Shown: positions 1 through 12,400 of the stretch, piece by piece
Layout of the letters: each line of letters begins with the position of its first letter
Numbering within the stretch: position 1 is the first letter of the stretch
Assembly: GCF_032854445.1 (NCBI RefSeq)
Contig: NC_088299.1
Location: 13,633,608-13,697,607 of the forward strand
Direction: 5' to 3'
DNA from: Liolophura sinensis
Lineage: Eukaryota; Mollusca; Polyplacophora; Chitonida; Chitonidae
DNA: 64,000 nucleotides
Made by a program: the position numbers and the translations under genes
The notes under the pieces: generated by a model
Seen by the model: the letters and a program-made list of their open reading frames with translations, nothing else
What the model was told of the DNA's origin: nothing
The model's database searches: none

Positions 1-515
1 CGCGCAAACATCTTATCATCATTATTTAAAGTCTGATGGTCTGGTACTACACTGTATTTCCAGGCTTTATGATGGAATTATCAAATACAAGTATCTTTAT
101 TTACTTTCATCTTCATTCATATACTTTCAATTATTAACAATTATATTCATTTGTATTATTTATTGAAGTAAGTTGAACTGTTACATCACCAGGTGTGCTG
201 GTTTCCATTGGACCCAGTGTCATTTCTCCACTCACAATCACTGGCCAAGTCAAACATATTTGAGAACTGGTGTGTGTTAGGATGTTATACCAGATTAGGC
301 GTATATTCGATTTGAACTCATAATTTTAAGCAAAGCAGTACCATTATTTTGTCAATTTCTCGACACATTTTTAAAAAAAATCACAGCAATTGACATTCTG
401 CTCACATTTTCTTACATTCTGTTGAAACATTGTGTGTATACAGGTTAATTTGAAATATCTACGGGACTCCAATCTATCGTCATCCAGTCAAAAAAATGAA
501 TTTAAAAGTGGATGA

Positions 516-1810
516 TTATCTCCTTTGACGGATATAAAGTTTTCCATTTTCGTCATACATGGCCACAAAGTGATGTTTGCCGTGGCCAGACCTGAAGCAG
601 TATTCAGGACCTTCTATTGTGTACACCCGAAGGTCCGCGTTCCTCCAATATTTCTCATCATGCTCTTTTAACAGAGTTATGCACCCTTGCAGCAGACGAC
701 GCAGTGAAGCAGATTCTGGAGTATCTTCAGTTCCCTCATTGCCACACAATTTAATTATCTCTCTTCCAATTGTTCGACTGTTTATAGTCTCCACCTCTAT
801 CTGTACAAAGACAATCATGGATGTGAGTTGCCACCAAAACAAGCAAGAACAAGAGAATACTAATTAAAGAGCTTGAAATATAACAATCATTGATACCACG
901 ATTTAATACACACACAAAAAAGTTTCCTGATTTTCAGGCGACTTTAAATAAGCATCATGGATTTATAGTCTTCATTTGTTTTGATTCTTTAGAATTTTGG
1001 CTTATGCAATCCAATTTTTACTTTAGGATTAAAGACAGTAGACTATAAAAATTGGCTCACATTAGACTTTTTGTCAGGCTATGTCACACTCATCTGACTT
1101 TGTCACATTTGTCAGGTTGTCTCACACTAATCTGACTTTGTGACATTTGTCAGGTTGTCTCACTCATCTGACTTTCAGTCAATCTTTGTCAGGTTGTCTC
1201 ACAATTATCCCTCTTGTCTTACACTTATTTGCCTTTTTGTTAAGAGGATTGTCAGGTTATCTAAAATTTGTGTGGCTTTTTGTCCTGAGAGTTGTCAGGT
1301 TTTCTCACACTTACTTGGCTTTTTGTCATGAGAGTTGTGAGGTTGTCTCACATTTGTCAGGCTTTTTATCCTGAGGGTTGTCAGGTTTTCTCACACTTAC
1401 TTGGCTTTTTGTCATGAGAGTTGTGAGGTTGTCTCACATTTGTCAGGCTTTTTATCCTGAGGGTTGTCAGGTTTTCTCACATTTATTTGGATCTTTTGCC
1501 CTGAGGGTTGTCTCACATTTATTTCACTTTTTGTTATGAGGGTTGCTGGGTTGTTTCACACTTATTTGGCTTTTTGTCCTGGGGGTTGTCAGGTTTTCTC
1601 ACATTTATCTGACTTTTTGTTATGAGGGTTGTCAGGTTGTCTCACATTTATCTGGCTCACATCAAGAACATGCATCAAATATATTCATTAAACATGCTGT
1701 GTGTATACAAAGATCAGAACCCTGATGTAATGGCCCACCAGTTTGGTTGGATTGTGCTCCTTTGCTGGTGTCGTCCACCATGATTTCATCCAGTCCATCA
1801 TTCTTGCCAT
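516..1810 (-). CDS. Gene A: WRNA-core family protein, two-exon model
   Basis: Function unknown. The second exon (800 down to 516, 94 codons plus TAA) follows a good acceptor, tttgtacag, read in phase 0. It carries the same domain as the genes at 9.4-16.4 kb and 28.7-30.0 kb: a helix-like half ending YWRNA, then LRVYTIEGPEYCFRSG and a strand-like HFVAMYDENGKLYI. It lacks the DCG motif near the exon start that the two relatives share, and stops right after the domain at RQRR, so there is no membrane segment. The proposed first exon (1810 down to 1739, MARMMDWMKSWW onward, 24 codons) follows a strong acceptor with a pyrimidine tract ending cattgcag just above 1820. Its donor GTGGGC is weak but keeps phase 0. 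The joined product would be 118 residues. An AATAAA on this strand lies about 350 bases past the stop. The second exon is well supported by homology; the first exon is a guess from splice signals. Confidence 0.5.
1070..1660. repeat. Minisatellite, about 43-bp unit
   Basis: Imperfect tandem copies of a unit built around gttgtcaggtttctcacac, ending tttttgtcctgag. Adjacent units alternate between two variants, giving an 86-bp higher-order pair between about 1270 and 1480. The array lies in the proposed intron of gene A. Open frames through it are a by-product of the repeat. Confidence 0.85.
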
Positions 1811-2217
1811 AATGGAACCCCTGCAATGAAGAAGGGGTCTAATATATACCGTGGGCAATAAATAAAAACAATTTAAATACCGAAAAACAATAACCCTCAT
1901 GGATTTGCAGTTATTCAAAATGCCTATAACACAAGACTTGAAGAATCTTGTAGAAGCATACATGATGGTTGCCAGGTTTAAGACTGGAAGGAGCGACTGG
2001 ATGCCAAGGCGATCGATCATCAACTTATTAAATACCTATAAAATTCCTATGTGTTTGGCATCGGTCGAGCCGATAATAGCTGGATTTGAACCCGTGACCT
2101 CTTTTGTCAAGAGCTTTTGACCTATGAAGTAATGTCTACCTGACGACGGAAGACCTACATGTAGCCATATAGGCGTGTAAGGGTCTGTATGGTGTGGAGC
2201 AATATGTGCCTACAAAG

Positions 2218-2345
2218 TGGTTATTTATTTATTTGTTTTACGTCGTGCTCAAGAATGTTTCACTTATACAACGGCGGCCAGCATTATGGTGGAGGAAACT
2301 GGGCAGAGCCTGGGGGAAACCCTGCCAGACCTTCCCATGTACGCC
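2218..2345 (+). mobile_element. SINE copy, 3'-truncated
   Basis: Contains the core shared by the main SINE of this window: ttttacgtcgtgctcaagaa, then an acttatac..cggcggccagcatt block and ggtggaggaaac. The tRNA-like end is missing. Confidence 0.75.
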
Positions 2346-3744
2346 TACAACGTGTGTAACATGTAACTGTATGAACCTGCGTTATAACAGGCATTCATGT
2401 ATATAATGTTGAAATAAACCTTTAAATTAATATTTATTCCATAACTCCACGTGTCTGGGCACAGAATATAAACAGACCTTGACAATTCTGTATAACGCAG
2501 GCCTACATTTACGCTGGTCCGGAAAGGTTGTTGATGATGGGGGGTGGAGGGGAGGGAGGGAGATGGCGTATCCGTGAGGGACCGTACGTCGTTGACGCCC
2601 GTGGGTACAAACAGCTATGGTCAGTTCTGTACTACACTCAAATTTATAATGATTCTGTAAAGCGCCACCACCCCCACTACACACGTACTCGCTGCTTAAA
2701 CGTAGTATCACAGTAGAACAAAACAACGTATCGAATAGCTCTAGAATTCTACACACATTTTCATTCCACATTCATTTTTGACTGCAAATACTTACATGTG
2801 CGTCCGCCCTTGTGTCTGTAAGCTGGTGGTTTGTCCAGCAATGTCGATACAGCAACCAATGCAGGGTGTATATTTAACCCGCACAATGGAATTCCCGTAA
2901 TGAAATGAGGGGAAATACCCCATGTTGCTTTTACTTTCGGTTTTGCTATGAAGCTCTGTATACTGCTCTTGTCACATTGGTATTTCAGGCCTATACATGT
3001 GCTGTAAATGACCTGAAATTTACTGTTTTTGATTTTGCTCTATTTTGAGAGCACTGTTTATCCTCAGAAAAGGTGTTTGGAAGTTTGTTTGGAAGGAAAG
3101 TTAATATCATGTCGATATCCTATCTAAATCTAATCTATCACTATCTGCCCTCGACACCAGGATACCTAGGCATGTAGATATATTCAGCCAACCGTCATAT
3201 ATATACTTATAGGCAATCATTTCGCCATACACCGGTATTGCAGTGTAATATGGCATGATAACAAGAACTCGTTGAAAAAGTCAACCGAGAACTGTGTTTG
3301 TATAAAAGATATACGCGAGTTCATGTCTACATGTATTTATAAAGATTCTGGTCTAAAAGACCGTCCTATCCATATTTTGCAGTGTATAGGCCTTGGAAGG
3401 GTACGACTGTACATGTACATAGGCCTATATATATAAGCCTACATCTGACCCTTCTTGTTTCACTTTCGCTGTAATGTTACATGATGAGACGTAAAACTAT
3501 GATAGCAAACGTCAAACAGGCTTACAGTGCTTGTGTATGGTCTCAGGCTCTTTTCATTGTATTTTACAAACGTATACATGACGTTGCAATCGTGAAGTCC
3601 ATTATACAAATGGCATTCACCATGGTGACATATCTATTCACTGCAGCTAGGCCTATATCTGTTACATCTGGCGCAGTTTGCGGCTGATTCGTAAAATACA
3701 CCCGAATTGTGTATTCGATATGATAAGCGTTCAGGCAGTATGTT
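2346..3744. other. Stretch without a supported gene
   Basis: Only short overlapping open frames on both strands with no recognisable domain. Short G-rich (2538-2570) and pyrimidine-rich patches are present. I see nothing coding. Confidence 0.5.
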
Positions 3745-3950
3745 CTTTTACTTATTTGATCGGTGTTTAACAATTTTTCACTTACACAATTGCGATCAGT
3801 ATTGTGGTAGGAGGAACCGGACCGAGCCTGTGAGAAACCCACGACCATCCGCAGATCGATAGCAGGCGTACGACTGGAGAGTAAGCCATCATGCAGGAGC
3901 TAGACTTGAACTCACAGTGACCGTATTGGTGTGAAGCTCTCGAGTCTAAC
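3745..3950 (+). mobile_element. Diverged SINE copy
   Basis: A decayed copy running from the acttatttgatcggtgttt start through gtaggaggaac, aacccacgaccatccgcag and acttgaactcacagtgacc. It is more diverged than the copies at 23.6 and 35.7 kb, so probably older. Confidence 0.7.
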
Positions 3951-4294
3951 GTGCAGTATGTGACTGAATGACTATCGGTTTACGTCACATTGCCAGTATA
4001 TTACGGTGGCAGTCTGTAATGTGTAATGAGGTTCATTAAAAAAAGAAAATAAAAAAACAATACGGTATACTAGTACTTCTGAGTTGGCTTGTTTATTTTC
4101 AAGAATATTTTACTTATTTATTACACGTCGGCGGTTTGCATTATGGTAGGGGAATCCACGACCATCTGTTCTTTCGACCAGTTAAATTCGACGGGTCGAT
4201 TCGACAATCGCCTCGTGTGAACGCAATTTATAGCTCATTGACCTTGAGGACAAACACGTTCACAAGATTACTGACTAAATCTGACCATCATGTA

Positions 4295-5410
4295 AAATGT
4301 CAGGTTATGGGGATGGATCCTCCTCAGGGACAGGATGCCAAGTTATGGGGATGGATCCTCCTCAGGGACAGGATGCCAGGTTATGGAATGGATCCTCCAC
4401 AGGGACAGGATGCCAGGTTATGGGGATGGATCCTCCTCAGGGACAGGATGCCAGGTTATGGGGGTGGATCCTCCTCAGGGACAGGATGCCGGGTTATGGG
4501 GATGGATCCACCACAGGGACAGGATGCTACGCTATGGGGATGGATCCTGCTCAACGTCAGGATGCCAGGTTATGAGGGTGTATCCTCCTCAACGTCAGGA
4601 TGCCTGGTTATGGGGGTGGATCCTCCTCAGGGACAGCATGCCAGGTTATGGGGATGGATCCTCCTCAGGGACAGGATACCGGGTTATGGGATGGATCCTC
4701 CACAGGGACAGGATGCTACGCTATGGGGATGGATCTTGCTCAGGGACAGGATGCCGGGTTATGGGATGGATCCTAATCATGGACAGGATGTTAGGTTATA
4801 GGAATGGATCCTCCTTAGAGACGATGCCAGGTTATGGGGATGGATCCTCTTCACAGACAGGATTTCAGGTTATGGGATGGATCATCCTCAACGTCAGGAT
4901 GCCAGGTTATGGGGGTGGATCCTCCTCAGGGACAGGATGCCAGGTTATGGGGATGGATCCTCCTCAGGGACAGGATACCGGGTTATGGGATGGATCCTCC
5001 ACAGGGACAGGATGCTACGCTATGGGGATGGATCCTGCTCAGGGACAGGATGCCAGGTTATGGTATGGATCCTCCTCATGGACAGGATGTTAGGTTATAG
5101 GAATGGATTCTCCTCAGAGACGATGCCAGGTTATGGGGATGGATCCTCTTCAGGGACAGGATTTCAGGTTATGGGATGGATCATCCTCAACATCAGGATG
5201 CCAGGTTATGGGGATGGATCCTCCTCATGGACAGGATGTTAGGTTATAGGAATGGATCCTCCTCAGAGACAGAATGCCAGGTTATGCGGATAGATTCTCC
5301 CCAGGCACAGGATGCCAGGCTATGGGAATGGATCCATCTCAGGAACAAGATGCCAGGTTATGGGATGGATCCTCCACAGGGACAGGATGTCAGGTTATGG
5401 TAGTGGATCC
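4295..5410. repeat. Minisatellite, about 38-bp unit with GGATCC
   Basis: Roughly 29 tandem units, most 37-38 bp, with the pattern atggggatggatcctcctca then gggacaggatgccaggtt. Nearly every unit has a GGATCC site. Because 38 is not a multiple of three, each strand frame runs through the array and yields overlapping Gly/Ser/Asp/Met-rich open frames of up to 252 codons. These have no splice signals or domain and are not scored as genes. A mixture of sub-variants recurs in the same order (for example around 4640-4800 and 4900-5100), which suggests block duplication. Confidence 0.9.
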
Positions 5411-6573
5411 ACCTCGCTTTAACGTTTACTTCCAGAGTTCACGTCCTCTAAACCATTAGCGTGCAGGAAATTTGACCTATCAGCTTCTCGGAAATTTCAC
5501 CCATCAACTTACAAAGGTTCTGACCAATCGTACAAGAAAACTGATCCGCAATTATGGTATATATATAGTGGGATTTTCTCAACAATACCAGATATGTTTA
5601 ATACATCTCCTATACCACTTGGTGTTATGTACAAATGGAATACGTTCATTGACATTTGTGGCATTTAAGGATGATGAACGATGTTACAGATATAGGCTAT
5701 GTAAGTAGATAATGGTACATTTGGTTAACGCGATGCCCCGATGTCCACTCAAGCCGATAATGTCCTCTCACTCTCATGCTGGCCGCCGTCGTATAAGTGA
5801 AATATTCACAAATGAAATAAATCAAATGAAAAAATCAAGCGGATAATGCGTAATGATGTCACCAGATATGTTCAAGACTTCGTTCCTGGGGAAAAAAGCA
5901 TGCATGCTGCGACAACACTTTTCTTAAAAAAGAACTAAGATCATGAGTGCAACACATAAAGAAGACCTTGGATACAAATAGAGCGTAATTAATTCAAAAC
6001 AAACAACTGCACTTCGATCGCTTTTGCTCTTCGATAAGATCCGGAAGCACGACGTCAGTAAGACATTCACGCTAGTTGGCTGACATCCGATCTTCGGCTG
6101 ACAGACATACTGATATGCAGATATAGACCTACAGACCAACCTGCAGGGCTTCTATATTGATTCTGCGCATTGTATAGGTAAATGCTGAAGGCTATTATCA
6201 TGTATACATTGGCATGCTGCGATATACATACATGTTTAGTGTTTGTGATGTGCTAACCAAAAATATACAGCGGTATATTAACTGACAGGCTTGTTAAATG
6301 TTATAATGTAGCGAATACACGTGACAAACTTTCGGTCTAAAAGGCGCGTTATAGAGCAAAAGCCGGTGGGGGGGAGGGGGTGTATTCTGATCAAGTGGCA
6401 TTCATAGGCCTACATACCCTTATGTTTGTCCTTGACGCTTACGTCACTGTATAAGCTTGGACAAACACTGTCTGCATATCTAACTCAAAGTACCTACAAA
6501 TGTATACCATACTACAGTTAGGCCTACATGCCGACAGAGCTGTAGGGTCTGGCCAAGTATCTGGATTGTGCGC
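5411..6573. other. Stretch with one SINE fragment, no gene seen
   Basis: A reverse-strand SINE fragment sits near 5745-5830 (atgctggccgccgtcgtata, then an A-rich tail with aaataaat). A short G run occurs near 6366. No supported coding region. Confidence 0.5.
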
Positions 6574-6879
6574 ATGCTCGCGTTTTTGTTGGTCGCGTAC
6601 GCTGCTGGCGACACATGGTGTGTTGTCATTGACAGAGACCAGCTTGCTGATGCTGTTTACCGCAAGCCCTGTCAAGCTGAGGGAACGGGTGTATGTAGGC
6701 CAGCCTCATTCACCCTACAGGTAGAAATAGAAGGCGACTCATCCGCGTTACACGGCTACTTGAGGAGCCACTATCCGTTAATAGTTGAATGTAGATGTCA
6801 GTATACGTTCGGGACAGGTAGGCCGCTATACCCTGTGCGGGATTCGAAGCTTGACTTATGGCAGGATTATGTGTTTTGA
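6574..6879 (+). CDS. Small predicted secreted protein with five Cys
   Basis: Not recognised. The ATG at 6574 opens a 101-residue frame starting MLAFLLVAYAAGDTW, a compact hydrophobic leader that fits a signal peptide. The likely mature part has five cysteines: one just after the leader, one in KPC, one in GVC and two in VECRC. The segment around SFTLQVEIEG looks like a beta strand. No second exon was found, though CTACAG followed by GTAGAA near 6718 could serve as a splice site of either kind. An in-frame GTG two codons upstream is not a likely start. The leader and the Cys content favour a real gene over chance, but no homologue or conserved motif is known to me. Confidence 0.4.
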   Translation: MLAFLLVAYAAGDTWCVVIDRDQLADAVYRKPCQAEGTGVCRPASFTLQVEIEGDSSALHGYLRSHYPLIVECRCQYTFGTGRPLYPVRDSKLDLWQDYVF

Positions 6880-8330
6880 GTAACGGCAGGTAAGTTCAGC
6901 AGATTATTGTAGGGATTAAGTTATCACTAATCCACATGTAATGTTTACGTACTTGTTCTATATTCCATTCCACAATATCCTTTAAGAAATGGGAAAATTA
7001 CTATGTGCTGACATGCCTTTAGGCCATATGCCCTACGATATCGCGATTGATACGTGTCGTCAAACTACTGTATAAAAAGATAGGCTCTGCGACAGTTCAT
7101 CACCCGGAAACGCTCCGAAGAAAGCTGGTCATATAGCTGTGCGAGGAAAGAAATTTATGGGTGGAATATTTGCTTGTGAGGTGCAAGACAACAAACATTC
7201 GCTCATATCACCTGAACCAAAGTACAGGCTACGCCTTATCTAATGTATATGTCAGCGTTTCAGTTGTCAGGGTTTATCGTACCTTGACCATTTGAAGTCC
7301 ATTACCCTCCTGCAATCTCTTAATCTGCAACCAACCCCTCCCACCTTCAATTCCCCCACTCACCCAACCAGCCTCCCTCACATTCGTACGTGTATGCATG
7401 TGTATATGATGTCCACTTGACCTTTCATAGAAAAACTGCTCAAAAACTATCTAAGCTCAAACACACCTGTGACCCACAACTCTATAACGGGTGGTTTTAA
7501 CCGACCGCTATATATGCGCGGTTTATTTAATGTGTTCAGACGATAAAGATTAGAGAAAAAAAAGGTACCCGTAAAATTTTGTCATTGATTAGAGTAAAGC
7601 TGGCAAAGGTATTTGTTATATATACGCCACATTTACTCCGTGGAGTTACACAAAATACCGACGAACGGCTATTTCCACATTTTTTGTGTGTGCAAAATGT
7701 TTACTGACACTTATGTACATATATATATGTATGCATTTGCAGTTGTGCCTCGTGGATTAGCAACAGCCTTTTCAGAAGACCTTCAATAAAAGGGTTTATC
7801 TTATACTTGTATATTAGTACACGTGTATGTCTGTACACATTATACACCTGATGCAATGTACGTGGGTATCATGGAACGTTCTCCCAGTATGGGTACATTG
7901 ATGGAATCTATGTACATAATGACCATGCCCTATTCACTAAGAGGCTATAGTAAGTATGTAGCTCAGTTATATAAAATAAGGTGAAAGTTTGGTTTGATGA
8001 AATAAAGCACTTGACCCAGGTTTCCAAAAACTTTAACCGCACGTTACAATATAGACCTAATGTTGAATTGAAACCTTGATTCACACCAAAGCGTTACACT
8101 TATATCTCATTTAAATATGGGGTCATACTAGTGTCAGTGTATACAAATGCGACTAACGTAAGCCTACAGCGCATGGTCATGTGAAATCACTTCTGTGGAT
8201 TGGAAATGTATAGATAACCCTCTGATTTATGCGAAAAATAAAATCTTTTCCGGAGAACTTGTTTTCTGGAAGCAGCCTATAATATACGTACGTGATCCAT
8301 TCCTATTTGGTTGCTGTTTTACACAATGTT
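6880..8330. other. Stretch without a supported gene
   Basis: AT-rich sequence with short TA runs (for example 7615-7630 and 7717-7730). No repeat family or coding segment recognised. Confidence 0.45.
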
Positions 8331-8334
8331 TTGG

Positions 8335-8960
8335 TTGAAGAATTTGGTCAGGGTTTGATGGAGGAAACAAATCAGGTTTTTGTGGAGGAAATCGTTATGG
8401 TTTGGGTGGAGGAAGGTAGTTAGATTTGGGTGTAGGAAAGTCATCAGGTTTTGGTGGAGGAAAGTAGCCAGGTTTGGGTGGAGGAAGGTCGTAAGGTTTG
8501 GGTGGAGGAAAGTAGGTAGGTTTGAGTGGAGGAAGGTAGTCAGGTTTGGGTGGAGGAAGATAGTCAGATTTGGATGGAAGAAGGTAGTCAGGTTTGGGTG
8601 GAGGGTGGAGGAAGGTAGTCAGGTTTGGGTGGAGGAAGGTAGTCAGATTTGGGTGGAAGAAGGTAGTCAGGTTTGGGTGGAGGGTGGAGGAAGGTAGTCA
8701 GGTTTGGGTGGAGGAAGGTAGTCAGATTTGGGTGGAAGAAGGTAGTCAGATTTGGGTGGAGGAAGGTAGTCAGGTTTGGGCGGATGGTGGAGGAAGGTAG
8801 TCAGGTTTGGGTGGAGGAAGGTAGTCAGATTTGGGTGGAAGAAGGTAGTTAGGTTTGAGTGGAAGAAGGTAGTCAGGTTTGGGTGGAGGAAAGTCATCAG
8901 GTTTTGGTGGAGGAAATCGTCAAGGTTTGGGTGGAGATTTTGATGAAGGGAAACTTGTCA
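8335..8960. repeat. Minisatellite, 24-bp unit
   Basis: About 25 copies of ggaggaaggtagtcaggttt plus gggt, with single-base variants and a few units shortened or joined as ggagggtggagg. Since 24 is a multiple of three, frames stay open on both strands and produce WRKVVRFG-type and PPPKPDYL-type repeat peptides. No start context, splice signal or domain supports translation. Confidence 0.9.
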
Positions 8961-9360
8961 GGTTTTGATGGAGCTGGAGAAAATGGTCAGATTTTTCTCA
9001 CTGGGTATATCTGACACACCTCCACTGCTGTAGGGAATAAATAAATGCTTCCGTAACACATACATGTCATGGCACAGCGGCGTGAGTGAACGCCCATTAA
9101 GGAAACACACGGCAGGAACAAATTAGATGTATCACAGCGGCGAACATGGCCAACCCAGATGATGTCCTGTGATAGTTGTTGTGCTTTTGGACCAGCTGTG
9201 ACATTTATGATGTTTTAACGGTAGCTTTTCCCATTTTTGGTATGCCAGTTTACGATGTGCGTCAACTGTGCTCTGACTGGTGTGGAGCATATCCCTTATG
9301 TCATGGAAATGAGCTAAGTAATATATGACATAAAATACAATATTTTTTGCTTTTGTACAG

Positions 9361-9409
9361 GTATTGCACCTGATGGAGACATAAAATGACAGGCAAAGCT
9401 AAATGCCCG
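9361..9409 (+). CDS. Gene B exon with start codon
   Basis: Short exon with the ATG at 9386, eight codons and a GTGAGT donor after CCG. The upstream part is 5' untranslated. Confidence 0.55.
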
Positions 9410-12400
9410 GTGAGTATATATGTGTGTATATATACATATTCAGTACTTAGTGTATAGTGATATCTGCCTGAAAACATTTACATAAATAGGTCTAAAACTG
9501 AACATGACTTTTTGAGGGAGGCAGCTGTACGATACTTCCATGCAGGGACACTAAATGCACCCGTTTCAGGAATGTTTCTTCAGAACTATGTCAAGCATCT
9601 CTTCATTTTCAATGAATTACAGAAAGATTTGGTTATGTATTGAAACGAATTGAATTTTTATTAATGGAATTATAAGTCTATACATGCTTTTCATTATGCA
9701 CGACACGCAACTGTCATATATAATTAACAAAATGTAATGGATCGAGGGGACAGTAAGTACAGAGGAAACAGTGGCGTGTCATACAGGCGTGAATTCGGTT
9801 TCCATACGTCCTATCTTGTCAACGGACCGCCATGATCTGCATAAAACTCTTTTGCGTTAATTTTTCATATCGGTCTTTATGTAATGTGTACAGTTATATC
9901 TATACCCAAAGCTACCCAATAGACAAACCATGCGTGACCTTAGACTGAAGATTAGATCTGCACACCTATCCGTCTAACAGTAGCAAATGGATACTTTGAT
10001 GGTGGTGCCCTCTCTAATGCCGACACGAATGGCGGAAAGCTCGACGCCAGATGTCGCTGTATTATATTGCTCATCAGGATGGAATGTTAAGCTTATATGC
10101 TTGAAAGCGGCAAGTATCTGAGCAGAAATCGAAAAGCTCTACGTACATCATGTTGCCGGAAAGTAGTAATTGAACTTAAATATCGAACATCTGCGTGAGA
10201 TATGTAAAGGATGGATTGTATGCATTGGTGCAGAAAATTTGATCCGCATGACAACAGTTAAGCATAATGGCATGTGACATTGCTGGCTCAGATTGTTAAA
10301 GCGCGGACTGGCTGCGACCATCAGGCTCTTGACCAGTGAGATCAAATCCTACTCTCGCTGCATGTTCCGGTTGCTTTAGGTAAGGAGGTATGCCATGTAT
10401 CTGGTGATGATCGGTGGTTCACATCAGCCGATCTGAACTCCTCCACTTATAATTACCTTGTCCACCCTCCTGTAAGCGAAAAAATGGTAAGACACCAATC
10501 CAATAAATGAATAAACCAACAAGTAAATATATATATATATATAGGGGTTTATAATGTACCTTGTGCTTTGAATGAGTGAGTGAGTGAGTTCTTTGGGTTT
10601 AACGTCGTGCTCAACAATTTTTCAGTCATTTGACGACGAGGGAATCCTTAGGGTGTATGTAATGTACCTCCTTGTTGCAGGACGGATTTCCACCGCTTTT
10701 TTATCTAGTGCTGCTTCACTGAGACGACTTACCGAAGGCAAGTAAGCTGCCCCGCCCGGGCCATTGTACTGATACGGGTCAACCAGTCGTTGCACTATCC
10801 CCTTCATGCTGAACGCCAAGCGAGGAAGTTACAACTTCCTCTTTTTCAAAGTCTTTGGTGTGACTAGACCCAGGATTGATCCTGGATCCAGCGTTCCCGA
10901 AGCGGACCCTTGTGCTTTGAAGGACAGTTGATATAGATGATAAATTTGTCAGCTTGTAATAATTCTCAATTTCACATGACAGAAAAAGACAAACACGAAG
11001 CACTCATTACGTTGCGTTCACTTAACCACCACGGCTACCAGTACTGTAGGCATTACGTCGTCATGGTTGCCCACATCTTTATATCTGAAACGTGTGAGTA
11101 CATGACAGCGACATCGACTTGACATAAATGACTATGCACTAAATATCTTTAAACCCCATCACTATTTCTCGAAATTTTCATTCAGTCGCCGAAGCCGTCG
11201 ATATAAATGTAGCGGAAAATGTCAAGGTCATATCCACCTTAATTAGGGCTCAGTATAAATCTAGCCTGTAAACATCTATAGGCATAAATGCAATATAGAG
11301 ATGTATGTTTACACCAGCGATACAAAATAAGGTAATTTTAGCACCTAAAGTTGCCAAGAAAAAACTGCCCTAGATGTAATTTTGTAGCAGCCCCCGAGTA
11401 ACGTTTGTCCACATTTCTTATAACAAAGTAATTCGACTCCTTTTTTTGCGATATAACCATCTATGATCTGTTTGAAAAACGCACTCGTACGTTTACATCA
11501 CACTAGCAATTGTTCTTGGGATTAAAAATTTTACGATATAACCATATATGGCCTGTTTGAAAAACGCACTCGTACGTTTATATCACACTAGCAATTGTTC
11601 TTGAGATTAAAAATTTTGCGATATAACCATCTTAAAACTGCATCCGCAGAATTAGCTGAAATGCACCTCACGTAGTTTTGGGAGTTGGCCTTGCGATTAT
11701 TGGCCAGGAACATCCATTTTGGTTGATGATAATTGGTATACGAAGGTTTGATTCATAGTAAAGTAATGTAAAGCAGTATACATGTACTTAGTGCATGAAT
11801 TTAGGATGATTTCCGTAATCCGAAAACGAGCACGTATATCACAGGCGAGCTAACAGATGTCAAACTCCAAGTCTTACGGAGTTATTAGTGAAGCCATAGT
11901 GTAAGTTTTCGCCAACGGTTTTGAACTCTCTGAATTAGTCTCTGGTAAATCAAAGAAGCTGTAAAAACTTATTCAAACGAGAGAACACTTGAACTATAGT
12001 TCAAGATTTTCTGCGTGAATGATTGGCCAAAAATGAGAGACATGGTCGTCTAGACACATACTCCTCTCGTACACAACTTACACGGAGACGTCATTCCAAA
12101 AAATAAAAGTAACTACTGCTGTAACTACTATCCGCAGGTTGCTGACAGACCTTCCCACGTACGGTATTTATTTATTTAAGTTGATGAAGAGATGTGTATT
12201 TCTATACAGATATAATATTTCGCCACAATATGGCTGAAATATTGTCGATGTGGCGTTAATGCATAATCATTCATTCATTCAGGTATAATACTGTCAACAT
12301 TTACTCACCTGCATGTTTAGCCTTTTACTCTTACTCATTCACTTAAGGTGTATTGTTATACATGTATGGATGGGAAATTGATTAAAGGACATTTAAAAGA

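Noticed and set aside
4136-5403. Overlapping Gly/Ser/Met-rich frames of up to 252 codons
   Set aside because: They follow from the 38-bp tandem array running open in all three frames; no leader, splice site or conserved frame.
8380-8897. Trp/Arg/Val-rich and Pro/Tyr-rich frames on both strands
   Set aside because: By-products of the 24-bp minisatellite.
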